DNA of 45,510 nucleotides from a virus: the IMG/VR virus record IMGVR_UViG_3300033153_007942, positions 1 through 45,510 of that record. One strand, 5' to 3'. Made by a program: the position numbers and the translations under genes. Below are positions 1 through 8,789 of the stretch, piece by piece. The notes under the pieces are model-generated. The model was not told the DNA's origin and ran no database searches. It saw only the letters and a program-made list of their open reading frames with translations. The first letter of the stretch is position 1; every line of letters begins with the position of its first letter.

Positions 1-114
1 CTCCATGCAGACTCAAGGCCCGAACAACATGGACCGCGAGTATAGTTTAAACTCTTCCAAAAATGTGAATGAGTTGGAGTACGTTGGGCACCTGACCAGC
101 CTGAAGAGGTTCGA
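1..114. repeat. Terminal direct repeat, left copy (circle join)
   Basis: These 114 bases are identical to 45397-45510. The portal reading frame passes through the repeat without interruption when the ends are joined. This is what an assembler produces for a circular or circularly permuted molecule, so it is most likely an assembly overlap rather than a physical end. The unique genome length is then 45,396 bp. Confidence 0.95.
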
Positions 115-1054
115 CCCGTTGCGTTTGTACCGGGCGACCCTTATTAACCAGGAGCTGATTATCCGGGCGGATATTAACACTGCTCCGGGCGGACTGGGTA
201 TTGAGATTCTTAATCTTATGCCTGACATCGATGGCTCACATATTGGAACTGGTCTCTGTGACCCGCTGACGGATTACCAGCGTGGTTCCAATGAGTGGTA
301 CAACTTAAGAATGCGCGGCCTGGCCCTGACGGTCAACCCTGCGTACCTTGTAGACGGAAATGCGCTGCCCGACTGGGAAAAACTATATAATCATCCTCCT
401 GGAGAAATTTTTAATACTAATGGGTCCTATGATGCCAAGAGAGTTCTCCAGACACTAACTCCCCCTGATACTGCGGGGCACACCTTTGAATCGATGATGA
501 GTTTTACCCAGCAGGATGCAGCCCTGACTTCCGGCCAGTCCAATACCCGCTTCGGTAGTATTGAAGACGTGCGCCGGTCCGCGACCGAGCTGTCCAGCGT
601 GGAACGTAATGCGGATAAGCGGGTTAACAATATGATGCGGACTTTAATTCGTACTGGCCACAAGCCGACCCTGAAGGCTATGCTGGACTGGACCATGCGG
701 CGTTGGTCTACCCCGAAGGTTCTGCCACTGATTGACGAAGCAAATTTTCGCCGGTCCGTGGTCGAGCTTACTCCAGAGGACCTTCGTAATGCCAACGTGA
801 GCTTGGAGGTTATCGAACCGACTGAAGGCACCATGGACCAGCAGATGCTCTTCTTTGAAAAATTATACGGCATGGCTTTGCAGGACCCGCAGATTGACCG
901 TAACACTGCGCTGCTGGCTATGCTCCGGAATTCTAAATTGGTTAAGGACCCGATGCAATTCCTTAGCCCCAACCCCGCCCTGCTGAATGCCGAAGGTCAA
1001 GAGTTTGCCACCGGCGCAGGGGTCAACCGTATAGCAGACCAGGTGTTCTCGTGA
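2..1054 (+). CDS. Portal protein, C-terminal part (begins at 44672)
   Basis: Continuation of the portal gene across the circular join, supplying roughly the last 350 residues. The ATG at base 5 is internal, not the start. The segment holds a mixed alpha/beta middle and a helical C-terminal region rich in Arg and Asp. The stop (TGA 1052-1054) overlaps the GTG start of the next gene at 1051, indicating translational coupling in the morphogenesis operon. Confidence 0.8.
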   Translation, partial: SMQTQGPNNMDREYSLNSSKNVNELEYVGHLTSLKRFDPLRLYRATLINQELIIRADINTAPGGLGIEILNLMPDIDGSHIGTGLCDPLTDYQRGSNEWYNLRMRGLALTVNPAYLVDGNALPDWEKLYNHPPGEIFNTNGSYDAKRVLQTLTPPDTAGHTFESMMSFTQQDAALTSGQSNTRFGSIEDVRRSATELSSVERNADKRVNNMMRTLIRTGHKPTLKAMLDWTMRRWSTPKVLPLIDEANFRRSVVELTPEDLRNANVSLEVIEPTEGTMDQQMLFFEKLYGMALQDPQIDRNTALLAMLRNSKLVKDPMQFLSPNPALLNAEGQEFATGAGVNRIADQVFS

Positions 1055-1407
1055 TATTAAGATGGATTAAAAAATTACTGGGACTGGACCGGCCGAAGTT
1101 TATACCGCTGCCTTTGGTGGTGGATATGAATTCCAAGGTGAACAAGGAAGAGCCGTACTACTATAACAACTTGGCTGCACTGCAGACCAATGAAGTTCTT
1201 AAGTCGGTGTTCAACCAGAATGTCCGAGAGTGGATTATGATAATGACTCGCCTGGACCCAGTGTTCGGTGAGGAGAAGGACAAGGCCGCATACCTGGAAG
1301 CGAAGCATAAAATTGACGGAGCTTACGAAATTATTCAGAGCATAAATAAGGATTTAAAATTAATACAAACTAAACAGCCGAAGGGAGACAAGAAAAATGT
1401 CTACTGA
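1051..1407 (+). CDS. Small hypothetical protein between portal and scaffold
   Basis: A 118-residue protein starting at GTG 1051, overlapping the portal stop by four bases. It begins with a basic amphipathic stretch and is otherwise soluble and helical, ending in a Lys-rich tail (KQPKGDKKNVY). I do not recognise the family. Its position suggests a head morphogenesis accessory role. Its last 11 bases overlap the scaffold start, so the three genes form a tightly coupled unit. Confidence 0.7.
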   Translation: MILRWIKKLLGLDRPKFIPLPLVVDMNSKVNKEEPYYYNNLAALQTNEVLKSVFNQNVREWIMIMTRLDPVFGEEKDKAAYLEAKHKIDGAYEIIQSINKDLKLIQTKQPKGDKKNVY

Positions 1408-2320
1408 AAACCAAAACTCTAACCAAGAAACTGATTTGAACACCGGTGCTGCTGCGGGAGCTGAGGGACAGGAAACTGACCTTTTGCTTGCAGGCTCGAA
1501 TGGAGCTGAAGGCGGAGAAGGTGGCGGAGAAGCTGCAGGTGGCGAAGGCGGAGAAGCCGGAGCTGCGGGTGGTGAAGCCTCCAAGATAGTCATTGACGGT
1601 AAGGAGTATACTCAGGAACAGCTGGCCCAGACTATCGGGCAAGCCCAGCAAATTCAAGAGCAGGTAAACAAGCTGACAGGGGCGGATGCCGCCCAAGCTC
1701 GGGAGATTAACGAGTCTCTAAAGAAATTGCTGGATAACCAGGCGACCGCAGGTGCTAAACAGCCTGCCTTTAACCCGGAACAGTTGGCGGAGTTTAAGAA
1801 GGAGTATGATGAGTTGGCGGAAACCGACTTTACTCAGGCTTCACTTGAAATCGCTGGTGCTGCAGCTCGTAGTATTGTAGCTCCCCTGATAGAGGAAATA
1901 AAAAACCTCAAAGCCCAGGTCAGCAATACTCTGGTTAAGTCTCAGCAGTCTGAAAAGGCTACGAAGGCCCAGATAGCAGCCGAGAACAGCATTAAGGATG
2001 CGTTCCAGGCGGCGAACAGTCAGCTCACAAAAGAGCAGGCACCGGTCACCCTTAACAAGGAGAACTGGGCTGCAATGGTGGTGTGGGCTAATCAGAATTT
2101 TGGTATTAACCTGGAGGACCTGGCGTATACCAATCCTGAAGCGTTAAAAACAACCATCGGTACTTATGTAAGAACGGCAAAGCCGGCCGGTAAAAAAGAA
2201 CCCGCTCCTGCGGGTGACCCGATTGGCGGAGGCTCCGGCGATTTCGTTGGTGACTCACCGACTACCAAGGCCGATGCACTTGCAACCCAGATGTCATCTT
2301 TTGGGTTAGGACAAAAATAA
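1397..2320 (+). CDS. Probable scaffolding protein
   Basis: A 307-residue acidic protein directly upstream of the major capsid gene, the usual place for a phage scaffold. Residues about 15-60 form an Ala/Gly/Glu-rich disordered segment (many GGE and GEA repeats). The middle (about 70-210) is Gln/Lys/Glu-rich and predicted helical or coiled coil. The C-terminus is Gly/Ser-rich and ends in QMSSFGLGQK. Scaffolds guide procapsid assembly and leave before or during packaging, often contacting coat protein through a short C-terminal segment. That terminal motif recurs in the 85-residue protein at 23917-24174. Ribosome site AAGGGAG at 1381-1387. Identity rests on composition and position. Confidence 0.78.
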   Translation: MSTENQNSNQETDLNTGAAAGAEGQETDLLLAGSNGAEGGEGGGEAAGGEGGEAGAAGGEASKIVIDGKEYTQEQLAQTIGQAQQIQEQVNKLTGADAAQAREINESLKKLLDNQATAGAKQPAFNPEQLAEFKKEYDELAETDFTQASLEIAGAAARSIVAPLIEEIKNLKAQVSNTLVKSQQSEKATKAQIAAENSIKDAFQAANSQLTKEQAPVTLNKENWAAMVVWANQNFGINLEDLAYTNPEALKTTIGTYVRTAKPAGKKEPAPAGDPIGGGSGDFVGDSPTTKADALATQMSSFGLGQK

Positions 2321-2346
2321 TAATAACAATTAAAAGGAGTTTTTAA

Positions 2347-3627
2347 ATGGCAGAATATCATTCCTCGTATGAGAATATCGTCAAAGGGATAGGTCGAGAC
2401 CTGCTCGTTGAGGATATTAACCCTTTGGTCCAGTTTGTAGCTGACCAGAGTGGTCTTGCTATGCTGAAACTCATGGGTGGTGTAGTGCCCAATGCGAAGC
2501 TCGGCTCCGGTTTTAAGAGCCAGCCTTCCATTATCCGCACGAAGCCCCTCAAGAGTATTGAGGCAAAGTGGATTAAACAGGGCGTTCCGCTCAAGGACAT
2601 GGTTATCAACGGTGCTCTTACCGTGGAAACCGCCCTTGTAGTTACTGCGGGAACTTACCCCCGGGCTTCCGTGGGTTCACTGTATGAAATCATTCACCCG
2701 TCTTCCGGCGCACGTCTGGAACTTATCTGGCTTCGCACAGAGAATGGCGCGAACACCGTTGGTGTAGAGCGTAACATTGGTGGAACGGCCAATGCTGTGA
2801 TACCGGATGCTTCCATTCTACGGCGCAGGTCCCACATTGTTGCGGACTATTCCAGCCGGCAGAAGGTGCATGACATCGACCCGACCACTGTAACCAACTT
2901 CTCGGAGTCCATCCGGGTAGACTGGGATATCACCCTCAAAGGTGCCGCAGTGGAAGAGTATGGTGAACTCAATAACCCGGAAGTTATCAAACGGCGCAAG
3001 CTGTATGAATTCTCCAAATATATGAATTTCGATTCATTGTTTGGCAAGAAGGATAATTTCCTGAATGCAGCGGGCGACCGTGTACAGACCATGGACGGGC
3101 TCACTGAGCTTATCGTCACTCATCTGTACCAGAGCGGCGCGACTGCAGGGTTCCCCACGGGCCACGGTGGTGCTATCACTGAAACCAAATATCGTAACAC
3201 CTTCCTGCGTAAGCTCACAAGGTTTATGCCCGAAGACCAGAACGACATGCTCGTTCTTATCGGCGGATTAATGGAAGAAGCCATCGATAAATGGTTCGGT
3301 GACAGAATCAGCAACGTGAAACAGGATGAATTAATCCTGGGCTGGAACGTGTCCACCATAATGGTGAACGGTAAACGTTTCCATCACGTTTTTGATGCCT
3401 CCGTTGACGGCGTTGACCCCGGTATGGCCATCGCCTTCCCGCGTGATGCAGTAACCTACCGCCCGACCGTGAATAACGGTATCAACCTGGATAAGAAGCA
3501 CTACGAAGTGCGCTCCATGGTTACGGGCGGAACCAAGGTTGGTGGATTCTACATGGTAGATTTCACAATCGAGCTTGGCTGGGAGCAGGGTTGCGGTGTC
3601 ATGTCAGGGGTAACTTCTTACAGCTAA
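2347..3627 (+). CDS. Major capsid protein
   Basis: A 426-residue protein with strong ribosome site AAAAGGAG (2332-2339) and an isolated transcript position: preceded by the scaffold and followed by a stable hairpin at 3634-3665. Length, position and the mixed alpha/beta sequence fit an HK97-fold major head protein; it resembles the SU10/DUF5309-type capsid group as I remember it, though I could not align it. The N-terminus (residues 1-60) looks helical with a Gly-rich loop, and residues about 90-160 are beta-rich. It would form the icosahedral shell assembled on the scaffold. Confidence 0.85.
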   Translation: MAEYHSSYENIVKGIGRDLLVEDINPLVQFVADQSGLAMLKLMGGVVPNAKLGSGFKSQPSIIRTKPLKSIEAKWIKQGVPLKDMVINGALTVETALVVTAGTYPRASVGSLYEIIHPSSGARLELIWLRTENGANTVGVERNIGGTANAVIPDASILRRRSHIVADYSSRQKVHDIDPTTVTNFSESIRVDWDITLKGAAVEEYGELNNPEVIKRRKLYEFSKYMNFDSLFGKKDNFLNAAGDRVQTMDGLTELIVTHLYQSGATAGFPTGHGGAITETKYRNTFLRKLTRFMPEDQNDMLVLIGGLMEEAIDKWFGDRISNVKQDELILGWNVSTIMVNGKRFHHVFDASVDGVDPGMAIAFPRDAVTYRPTVNNGINLDKKHYEVRSMVTGGTKVGGFYMVDFTIELGWEQGCGVMSGVTSYS

Positions 3628-3633
3628 ACCATT

Positions 3634-3665
3634 GGTGACAGGGGTTCTACTGGAGCCCCTTCACC
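3634..3665 (+). terminator. Stable hairpin after major capsid gene (processing site or weak terminator)
   Basis: GGTGA (3634-3638) pairs with TCACC (3661-3665), and AGGGGTTC (3640-3647) pairs with GAGCCCCT (3653-3660) around a five-base loop, with one bulged C: about 13 base pairs. No T-run follows, so it is more likely an attenuator or a 3' mRNA-stabilising hairpin that raises capsid message than a full terminator. Confidence 0.6.
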
Positions 3666-3683
3666 TTAATATAGGAGGTTACT

Positions 3684-4424
3684 TTGGCAAACAAAAAACA
3701 GCTTTTCGATTTTTGCGAAAAGTGGAGCATAGAACTCTTTCCCAACGATACGAAAGAGGAAATCCTGAAGAAGATGGCAGAGTACGATTTGCTGGCCCTG
3801 GACTTGTCTGAGGCCGAAATCGCACTACTGAAAACTGAAGGACTCATCGTGGACAACAAAGCTGGTGAAACCGAACCGGAATCCGAACAGGGTGCCGGCG
3901 AAGAAGAACCCGGTGACGGTGACCAAGGTGAGGAAGGCGAAGAAGAACCGGACCCCGAAGAGGAGCCCGAGGAAGAAGAGCCTGCACCGGAAGACAACTT
4001 CGGGAACGAACCCAAGCAGGACATTGGTGAGCGGAAGGATAGCTCCTCGCCCGCCACTGAACCGCAGCCCAAAAGTTCAGTACCGAAAGTGGACCCTGAA
4101 GTCTCTAAGATTCAGGAAGAAGCCAAGGTTGCTGCGAAGCTGGGTAAAAGGTTTTTCCTCGTTACCGATAAAGAATCTCTCAATCGCGGTAAGCTGCTTG
4201 TGGAACCTGTTTCCATGGTACGTGAAGGCGTGATGGGTCAGTACGGTGATTGCATCCTGCCTATTACGGAAGGCATTGCCGAACTGAAGTTTAAGAACAA
4301 CTTCGATAAAAACGCCACTGTTCACTCGTTGAAACAGATGGACGGTGTTATTGAGTTGACTCCTAAAGCTATCGAGAAGATTGTAAAAATCGGTGTGGCA
4401 CTTGGAGTTCTCGAAAAGGGTTAA
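3684..4424 (+). CDS. Acidic virion-associated hypothetical protein
   Basis: A 246-residue protein starting at TTG 3684 with a near-perfect AGGAGG at 3673-3678 that fixes this rare start. Residues 1-55 form a small helical domain. Residues about 56-120 are an extremely acidic linker of E, D, P and G. The C-terminal 110 residues form a compact mixed domain. No family was recognised. Its position between capsid and head-tail adaptor suggests a head decoration, head-completion or capsid-associated role. Confidence 0.75.
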   Translation: MANKKQLFDFCEKWSIELFPNDTKEEILKKMAEYDLLALDLSEAEIALLKTEGLIVDNKAGETEPESEQGAGEEEPGDGDQGEEGEEEPDPEEEPEEEEPAPEDNFGNEPKQDIGERKDSSSPATEPQPKSSVPKVDPEVSKIQEEAKVAAKLGKRFFLVTDKESLNRGKLLVEPVSMVREGVMGQYGDCILPITEGIAELKFKNNFDKNATVHSLKQMDGVIELTPKAIEKIVKIGVALGVLEKG

Positions 4425-4447
4425 TCCCAGGATAGGAGGTATGCGGT

Positions 4448-5068
4448 ATGCTGACGTTTGAGCAGATTGTAACAGGTGTTCAGCTGATAGCCAAAGGCTA
4501 CCAGGTGGACAAGATACAGGAGTCGCTTAATTCGGCCCAGGTGCAGTATGCCTCCGATTTCCATTTTAAATTCTTGAAGCGTATCGGTTATCTAAAAGAT
4601 AACGGAGACGAAACATATTCCATTTATGAAGATACGGCGTTCGCCACGTTAGCCAGGATACTTAAGATTTTCGACCCTGGTGTAGTTAACTCTAACGGAC
4701 GGCCGCTGGACCATAGACTGGAAGGCCAGAAAGTTATTTTACTTGAGAACAACGGCGGCGCGAGTGTTGCCGGGTATCAAGTCCATTATATAAAACTACC
4801 GGTATTCCTTGATTCCATAAATGTAGCTGGCAGCAATTACTCCGAGGAGAGTGACTGGAACGTTGCCGATAAAAATGCCATTGTGGCACTGACCGCTTCC
4901 TATCTTTTTGACCGGAAGCAGGACAAGGAAAACGCGAAGTATCACCTGGACAAATACCGACTTCTCTACGGACCTACGGCCAAGCATGTTTCCGCTTCGA
5001 GTAAAGGAATGAGCACTCTACCAGGTGCTAAGACTTCACTCAGCGGGAAGAAGCAGTCGTGGATATAA
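4448..5068 (+). CDS. Probable head-tail adaptor protein
   Basis: A 206-residue protein after an AGGAGG-type site (about 4434-4439). It sits between the capsid genes and the nozzle-like gene, where podoviruses encode the adaptor ring (T7 gp11 or P22 gp4 equivalents) that docks the tail onto the portal. The sequence has a helical N-terminus and a C-terminal helical region with many Lys and Tyr (residues about 150-180). Its last ten bases overlap the next GTG start. The assignment is by context; I see no decisive motif. Confidence 0.6.
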   Translation: MLTFEQIVTGVQLIAKGYQVDKIQESLNSAQVQYASDFHFKFLKRIGYLKDNGDETYSIYEDTAFATLARILKIFDPGVVNSNGRPLDHRLEGQKVILLENNGGASVAGYQVHYIKLPVFLDSINVAGSNYSEESDWNVADKNAIVALTASYLFDRKQDKENAKYHLDKYRLLYGPTAKHVSASSKGMSTLPGAKTSLSGKKQSWI

Positions 5069-7158
5069 CCGTCAACAATCACGTCTCCGGCGTAATCCGG
5101 AGTATTAGTCCAACTTCAGATAAGTATCCTGTTGATGGTTGGTCTGATGCCCGTAACGTCTACCCGGCCGGGACTGAGATATTCCGGAGACCAGGTTCTT
5201 CAGGGCTCAATAGCTCCCAGCCGTTTACCGGTAAAACTTTTCGCAGCAGCGTAGCGGTGTCCATTGGTGTGAAGGATTATTTGCTGCAGCACTGGGGAGA
5301 TAAACTTTACCTGGTTCAGGTGGACGGTGTTGGAAATACGGTTGAGTTAGGAACGGTATACGATGACAGGTCTCAGTTTATCAGGTATGGTGAGTATATC
5401 GTGCTGGCTATCGATGAGTGGGGTATAGCCGGTACACTGACCACCCATGCTCATAATTATTTGATATGGTGGGGTTCTGGTATTTTTGAATTTCGCCGTA
5501 TGGGTATACCTGAATTTCTTGATTCCTTACTTACTGACATTGCTCTCAGTCAGCCAGGCGGTGTAGGTAACATGGAGCCCGGTGTTTACCGGTATATGTT
5601 TACCATGTCAATATGGGACGGCTCTACTATGATTAGTGAGGGCGGGGGATTTAATGAGATAGCGAATGTGAAGGAAATATCCTGGACCTCTGCGGTCGGT
5701 AACAAGAATACTCAGTTGGATTTTTCTGGGAACCTGCTTTCGGCAAACATGCCGGACTGGGTTACCCATATTAATATTTTCCGGACAATTAATATCGACT
5801 TCCTGGATTACTCGAAAGAAGATGTGTACCACGATTCCGAGAAGTCTTCTCCAATTTACCCCTACTATCGTTTCGTGGATAAGGTGGCTATTGGTGCCAC
5901 TCCGTATACCTATGTGGATTCCTTGTCAGACGTGGACCTGCGGAAGATTACGGACACTTATGATACTCGCGGTTATAAGCCAGTACCAGTAATCCATCTT
6001 GGTCTTGGTGCTCCGAACGGTAAACTGTTTTTTACAGACAGTACCACTGAGGGTAACGTTTACTTTACGCAGGGTGCCCCGGCTCCGAATAAAAAGATAA
6101 CTAAGCACATGGAGAGTTTTGCTGCTGGGTTAGGTCACTGGCTTGAAATTAGCACTGAAATGTATTCCGGAGTGAATGGCCTGGAGATGTCACCATTGGG
6201 TGATTTAATGATACAGACAATTTCCTCTACCCACACAGTACGAGAAGCGGACCCGTTCAGGGTTAACTTTTTGGGAGAGACAACCGGCAACCTTCCTGTT
6301 ATGGTAGAGGAGGCCCACGGGTGTCTGAACTCTAATCTTAATGTTGTTGGCCGGGACGGGCTGCTGTACGTGTTCGGCCGAAAGGGATATCTGCCCTTTG
6401 ATGGTTCAAAGTTCCTCGATGTTAATGCCGGTTTCCGGGACTGGTTCAGTGAGCTTAACTTGGCCCACCTGGATAGCAGGTTCAACATCTCAAAAATGCG
6501 TGGAGCGTTTTTCCCTGGCTCTTCAAAGAAGATGCCGGACGGGTCCACGGGAGTTGACCAAATTTTAGTTGCATATCCTTCAGTTCATGGAGGGACCCTG
6601 GACCAGGTTGCAGCTATCCTGTTTAATAACAAACCGGACAACCACGAGAAGGTCCTGACTATCTATGACGGCTTTGACGATATCGTTTCTCTGGACCTGA
6701 GCCCTTATGGCCGGGAGATGCTGCTTACAGAGGCTACTGACGAACTCACTTACAGATATCTTAATCCAGGCTCGGAGCGGGACAAGGAAGGCACTGCGAA
6801 CGTAAAGCGGATAGAAGCCTGGTTTGATACTCGGGAGTTTAACTTTCCGGATATCATAGATTATACCGTGTATGCGGACCGGGTTATCGTTAAGGTGGGT
6901 AACATGGATGAAGAGCTGATTATCATTCCAATTTTTGATGACATAATTAACCGGCGTAACGTGAAGACGATAATACCGAACATAGATAACCAGAGACTTA
7001 TAGCCAACGATGCGCGGGTCTCCAAAACTTACGAGGCCCAGTTTGACGACGAGGCCTACGGAAATTACTTAAAATTCAGGTTTTACTATAGGAGCCTTAA
7101 GCCTTATCGTATCGAAACTCTGAAGTACAAATTCTTTCAAGGGGAGCGAGTGGTCTAA
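5059..7158 (+). CDS. Tail nozzle / tail tubular protein B-like
   Basis: A 699-residue beta-rich protein starting at GTG 5059. The N-terminal segment (about residues 28-50) has the pattern DARNVYPAGTEIFRRPGSS, resembling the conserved start of podovirus nozzle proteins (T7 gp12-like, P22 gp10-like), in which an Asn-rich strand is followed by a G-x-x-x-x-RPG turn. Many W/Y/F and G residues and repeated beta strands suit the beta-propeller nozzle that forms the distal tail tube. It follows the adaptor gene directly and its stop overlaps the next ATG. This is the main evidence for podovirus morphology. Confidence 0.7.
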   Translation: MDITVNNHVSGVIRSISPTSDKYPVDGWSDARNVYPAGTEIFRRPGSSGLNSSQPFTGKTFRSSVAVSIGVKDYLLQHWGDKLYLVQVDGVGNTVELGTVYDDRSQFIRYGEYIVLAIDEWGIAGTLTTHAHNYLIWWGSGIFEFRRMGIPEFLDSLLTDIALSQPGGVGNMEPGVYRYMFTMSIWDGSTMISEGGGFNEIANVKEISWTSAVGNKNTQLDFSGNLLSANMPDWVTHINIFRTINIDFLDYSKEDVYHDSEKSSPIYPYYRFVDKVAIGATPYTYVDSLSDVDLRKITDTYDTRGYKPVPVIHLGLGAPNGKLFFTDSTTEGNVYFTQGAPAPNKKITKHMESFAAGLGHWLEISTEMYSGVNGLEMSPLGDLMIQTISSTHTVREADPFRVNFLGETTGNLPVMVEEAHGCLNSNLNVVGRDGLLYVFGRKGYLPFDGSKFLDVNAGFRDWFSELNLAHLDSRFNISKMRGAFFPGSSKKMPDGSTGVDQILVAYPSVHGGTLDQVAAILFNNKPDNHEKVLTIYDGFDDIVSLDLSPYGREMLLTEATDELTYRYLNPGSERDKEGTANVKRIEAWFDTREFNFPDIIDYTVYADRVIVKVGNMDEELIIIPIFDDIINRRNVKTIIPNIDNQRLIANDARVSKTYEAQFDDEAYGNYLKFRFYYRSLKPYRIETLKYKFFQGERVV

Positions 7159-7523
7159 TGGATGCAGTGAGTTTTAACCCCGGTCAGTGGCCGGGCATTA
7201 AGAATGTGATATGGGCTGTGATTTGCTTAGGCGGAACCGGAGTCGGTATCCTGGGACTGCAGCAGCTAAGACTAACCTGGACGGCTTTACAGGCTCGGAA
7301 GGAAAAAAAGTTGGAGAAGGAGGCCGGACCTGTGGAAGATGCAAACGTGAAAAAGATAGCTGAGGCAGTTGCCGGTGCTTTTGATGTCCGGGATAAAATT
7401 AACAGTATGGCCGAGGCCTTGGTCAGGATAGAGCATAATCAGGAATTAATTTTTGGGGAACAGAAAAGCCAGGGTGAGCGTATTGCCAGCCTGGAAGGCA
7501 TGACTAAAAAACCAGGTTCATAA
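7158..7523 (+). CDS. Small membrane protein with C-terminal coiled coil (holin- or XhlA-like topology)
   Basis: A 121-residue protein whose ATG overlaps the preceding stop. Residues about 16-36 are one hydrophobic membrane segment. Residues about 45-60 are a charged Lys/Glu linker. The rest is helical and coiled-coil-like (EALVRIEHNQELIFGEQ). One membrane span plus a coiled coil recalls XhlA/hemolysin-type holin accessories and some spanins, but its place between nozzle and spike genes also allows a virion membrane-contact role. Function not settled. Confidence 0.65.
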   Translation: MDAVSFNPGQWPGIKNVIWAVICLGGTGVGILGLQQLRLTWTALQARKEKKLEKEAGPVEDANVKKIAEAVAGAFDVRDKINSMAEALVRIEHNQELIFGEQKSQGERIASLEGMTKKPGS

Positions 7524-7539
7524 ATTAAAGGAGTTTAAC

Positions 7540-8298
7540 ATGAGCGAATTTGCACAGTTTTTACCGTCTGACGTAGCCAGAAATTTTGATGCAGACGTAT
7601 CTGCAGGGCGTTACCAGGACCTAACCTCTGACGATAAGTTCGGGGAGAACGCGGACATCGACGGAGCTGCCGAGGATATCTGGGACGGTGGTGCCGATTG
7701 GGTTCCGCCCACGGAAGCTCGGGTCCATGCCATAGTTTCCACGGACAACACCCAGGATAAGCCGGCAGGCACGGGAGCCCTCACTGTGCGTGTGTATGGT
7801 CTGGATGCGAGTTTCTTGGAAGTGACGGACGATATCATACTGAACGGGACCACTCCGGTTAATACACCCAAGTCTTATCTTATGATTTACCGGTTAGAAG
7901 TTCTTACGGCTGGCTCCGGAGGCTCTAACGTGGGTGATATAACCGCGACCGCAGCCGTAGACGGCACCGTGACCGCTAAGATACTCATCGGCAATAATCA
8001 GACTCTCATGGCCATCTACCAGGTGCCTGCCAGCAAGACTCTGTTGCTGAGAAACATTTATGCCTACATGACGAAGAAGGTAGCTGCAATTGCCCAGGTT
8101 AGACTTTGGGTGAAACCTCTCGGCAGTGTGTGGCAGCTTAAAAAGACTTTTACTTTAAACGCTACTGGCAGCACTTTTGTAGACCTGGACTATGCCCACA
8201 AAGCTATTGCAGAAAAGTCTCTGATTAAAATCAGTGCAGACACGGACACGGCGAACACCGGTGTAGGCGCAGGGTTCAACTTTAAACTGCAGAGCTGA
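7540..8298 (+). CDS. Tail-associated structural protein (beta-rich)
   Basis: A 252-residue protein with AAAGGAG ribosome site. It contains EDIWDGGADWVPP (about residues 45-57) followed by a GTGALTVRVYGLD pattern. As I recall it, this combination is seen in many environmental podovirus virion proteins beside the tail fibres: an IWDGG turn, then a strand with GxGAxTVxxxGLD. The rest is beta-sandwich-like. It probably belongs to the fibre/spike complex or a head fibre. A related short motif occurs in the 53-residue gene at 11896. Confidence 0.6.
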   Translation: MSEFAQFLPSDVARNFDADVSAGRYQDLTSDDKFGENADIDGAAEDIWDGGADWVPPTEARVHAIVSTDNTQDKPAGTGALTVRVYGLDASFLEVTDDIILNGTTPVNTPKSYLMIYRLEVLTAGSGGSNVGDITATAAVDGTVTAKILIGNNQTLMAIYQVPASKTLLLRNIYAYMTKKVAAIAQVRLWVKPLGSVWQLKKTFTLNATGSTFVDLDYAHKAIAEKSLIKISADTDTANTGVGAGFNFKLQS

Positions 8299-8300
8299 TA

Positions 8301-8786
8301 ATGAAGGTCCAGGTATTTATAAAAATTGGAGACAGCCTGATAGAGAAGGAGGGGGATATCATCTTCGCCATCTCTGAGGCTGCTGCGAAGAGTGTTGCGG
8401 ACCAGCATCTTGCGAAGGGCCTAATCTCGGTTCCCGAACACGTAGCGTTGCAGTACGATGGTTACTTCCAGCATCAATTTGGAGGGCGTACTGAAAACGG
8501 TGTAACTGGAGAGAGGGAGCAGGGTTTGTGTGCAATTATTGAAGGGGATTTTACGGATGAGGAAATCTCTCAGTTGGCTGGTCCGGTGGAAGGGAAACAG
8601 ATGTACCGGGCTACCGGGACACCTGTCATCCTGGCTCAGCATAGGTTCAGAGTGGACCTGGCGGCTTGTGGTATTAGTGGAGACACTTTGGAGAACTTGA
8701 GGGACGGAGAGGTAACGGTAGAGCCTCGCCACGACAAGCCAATCCCTAAATCAAAATTAATTGATAAGAAACTTAAGGAGTTGTAG
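8301..8786 (+). CDS. Hypothetical protein in tail module
   Basis: A 161-residue soluble protein two bases after the preceding stop. No recognisable domain; mixed alpha/beta composition with a basic C-terminus (PIPKSKLIDKKLKEL). The tight spacing on both sides (next start at 8790) places it in the spike/fibre operon, where it could be an adaptor or chaperone. Function unknown. Confidence 0.65.
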   Translation: MKVQVFIKIGDSLIEKEGDIIFAISEAAAKSVADQHLAKGLISVPEHVALQYDGYFQHQFGGRTENGVTGEREQGLCAIIEGDFTDEEISQLAGPVEGKQMYRATGTPVILAQHRFRVDLAACGISGDTLENLRDGEVTVEPRHDKPIPKSKLIDKKLKEL

Positions 8787-8789
8787 ACA

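Noticed and set aside
5-1054. A separate gene starting at ATG 5
   Set aside because: The frame is open upstream and joins, through the 114-bp repeat, to the portal frame starting at 44672; the ATG is internal.
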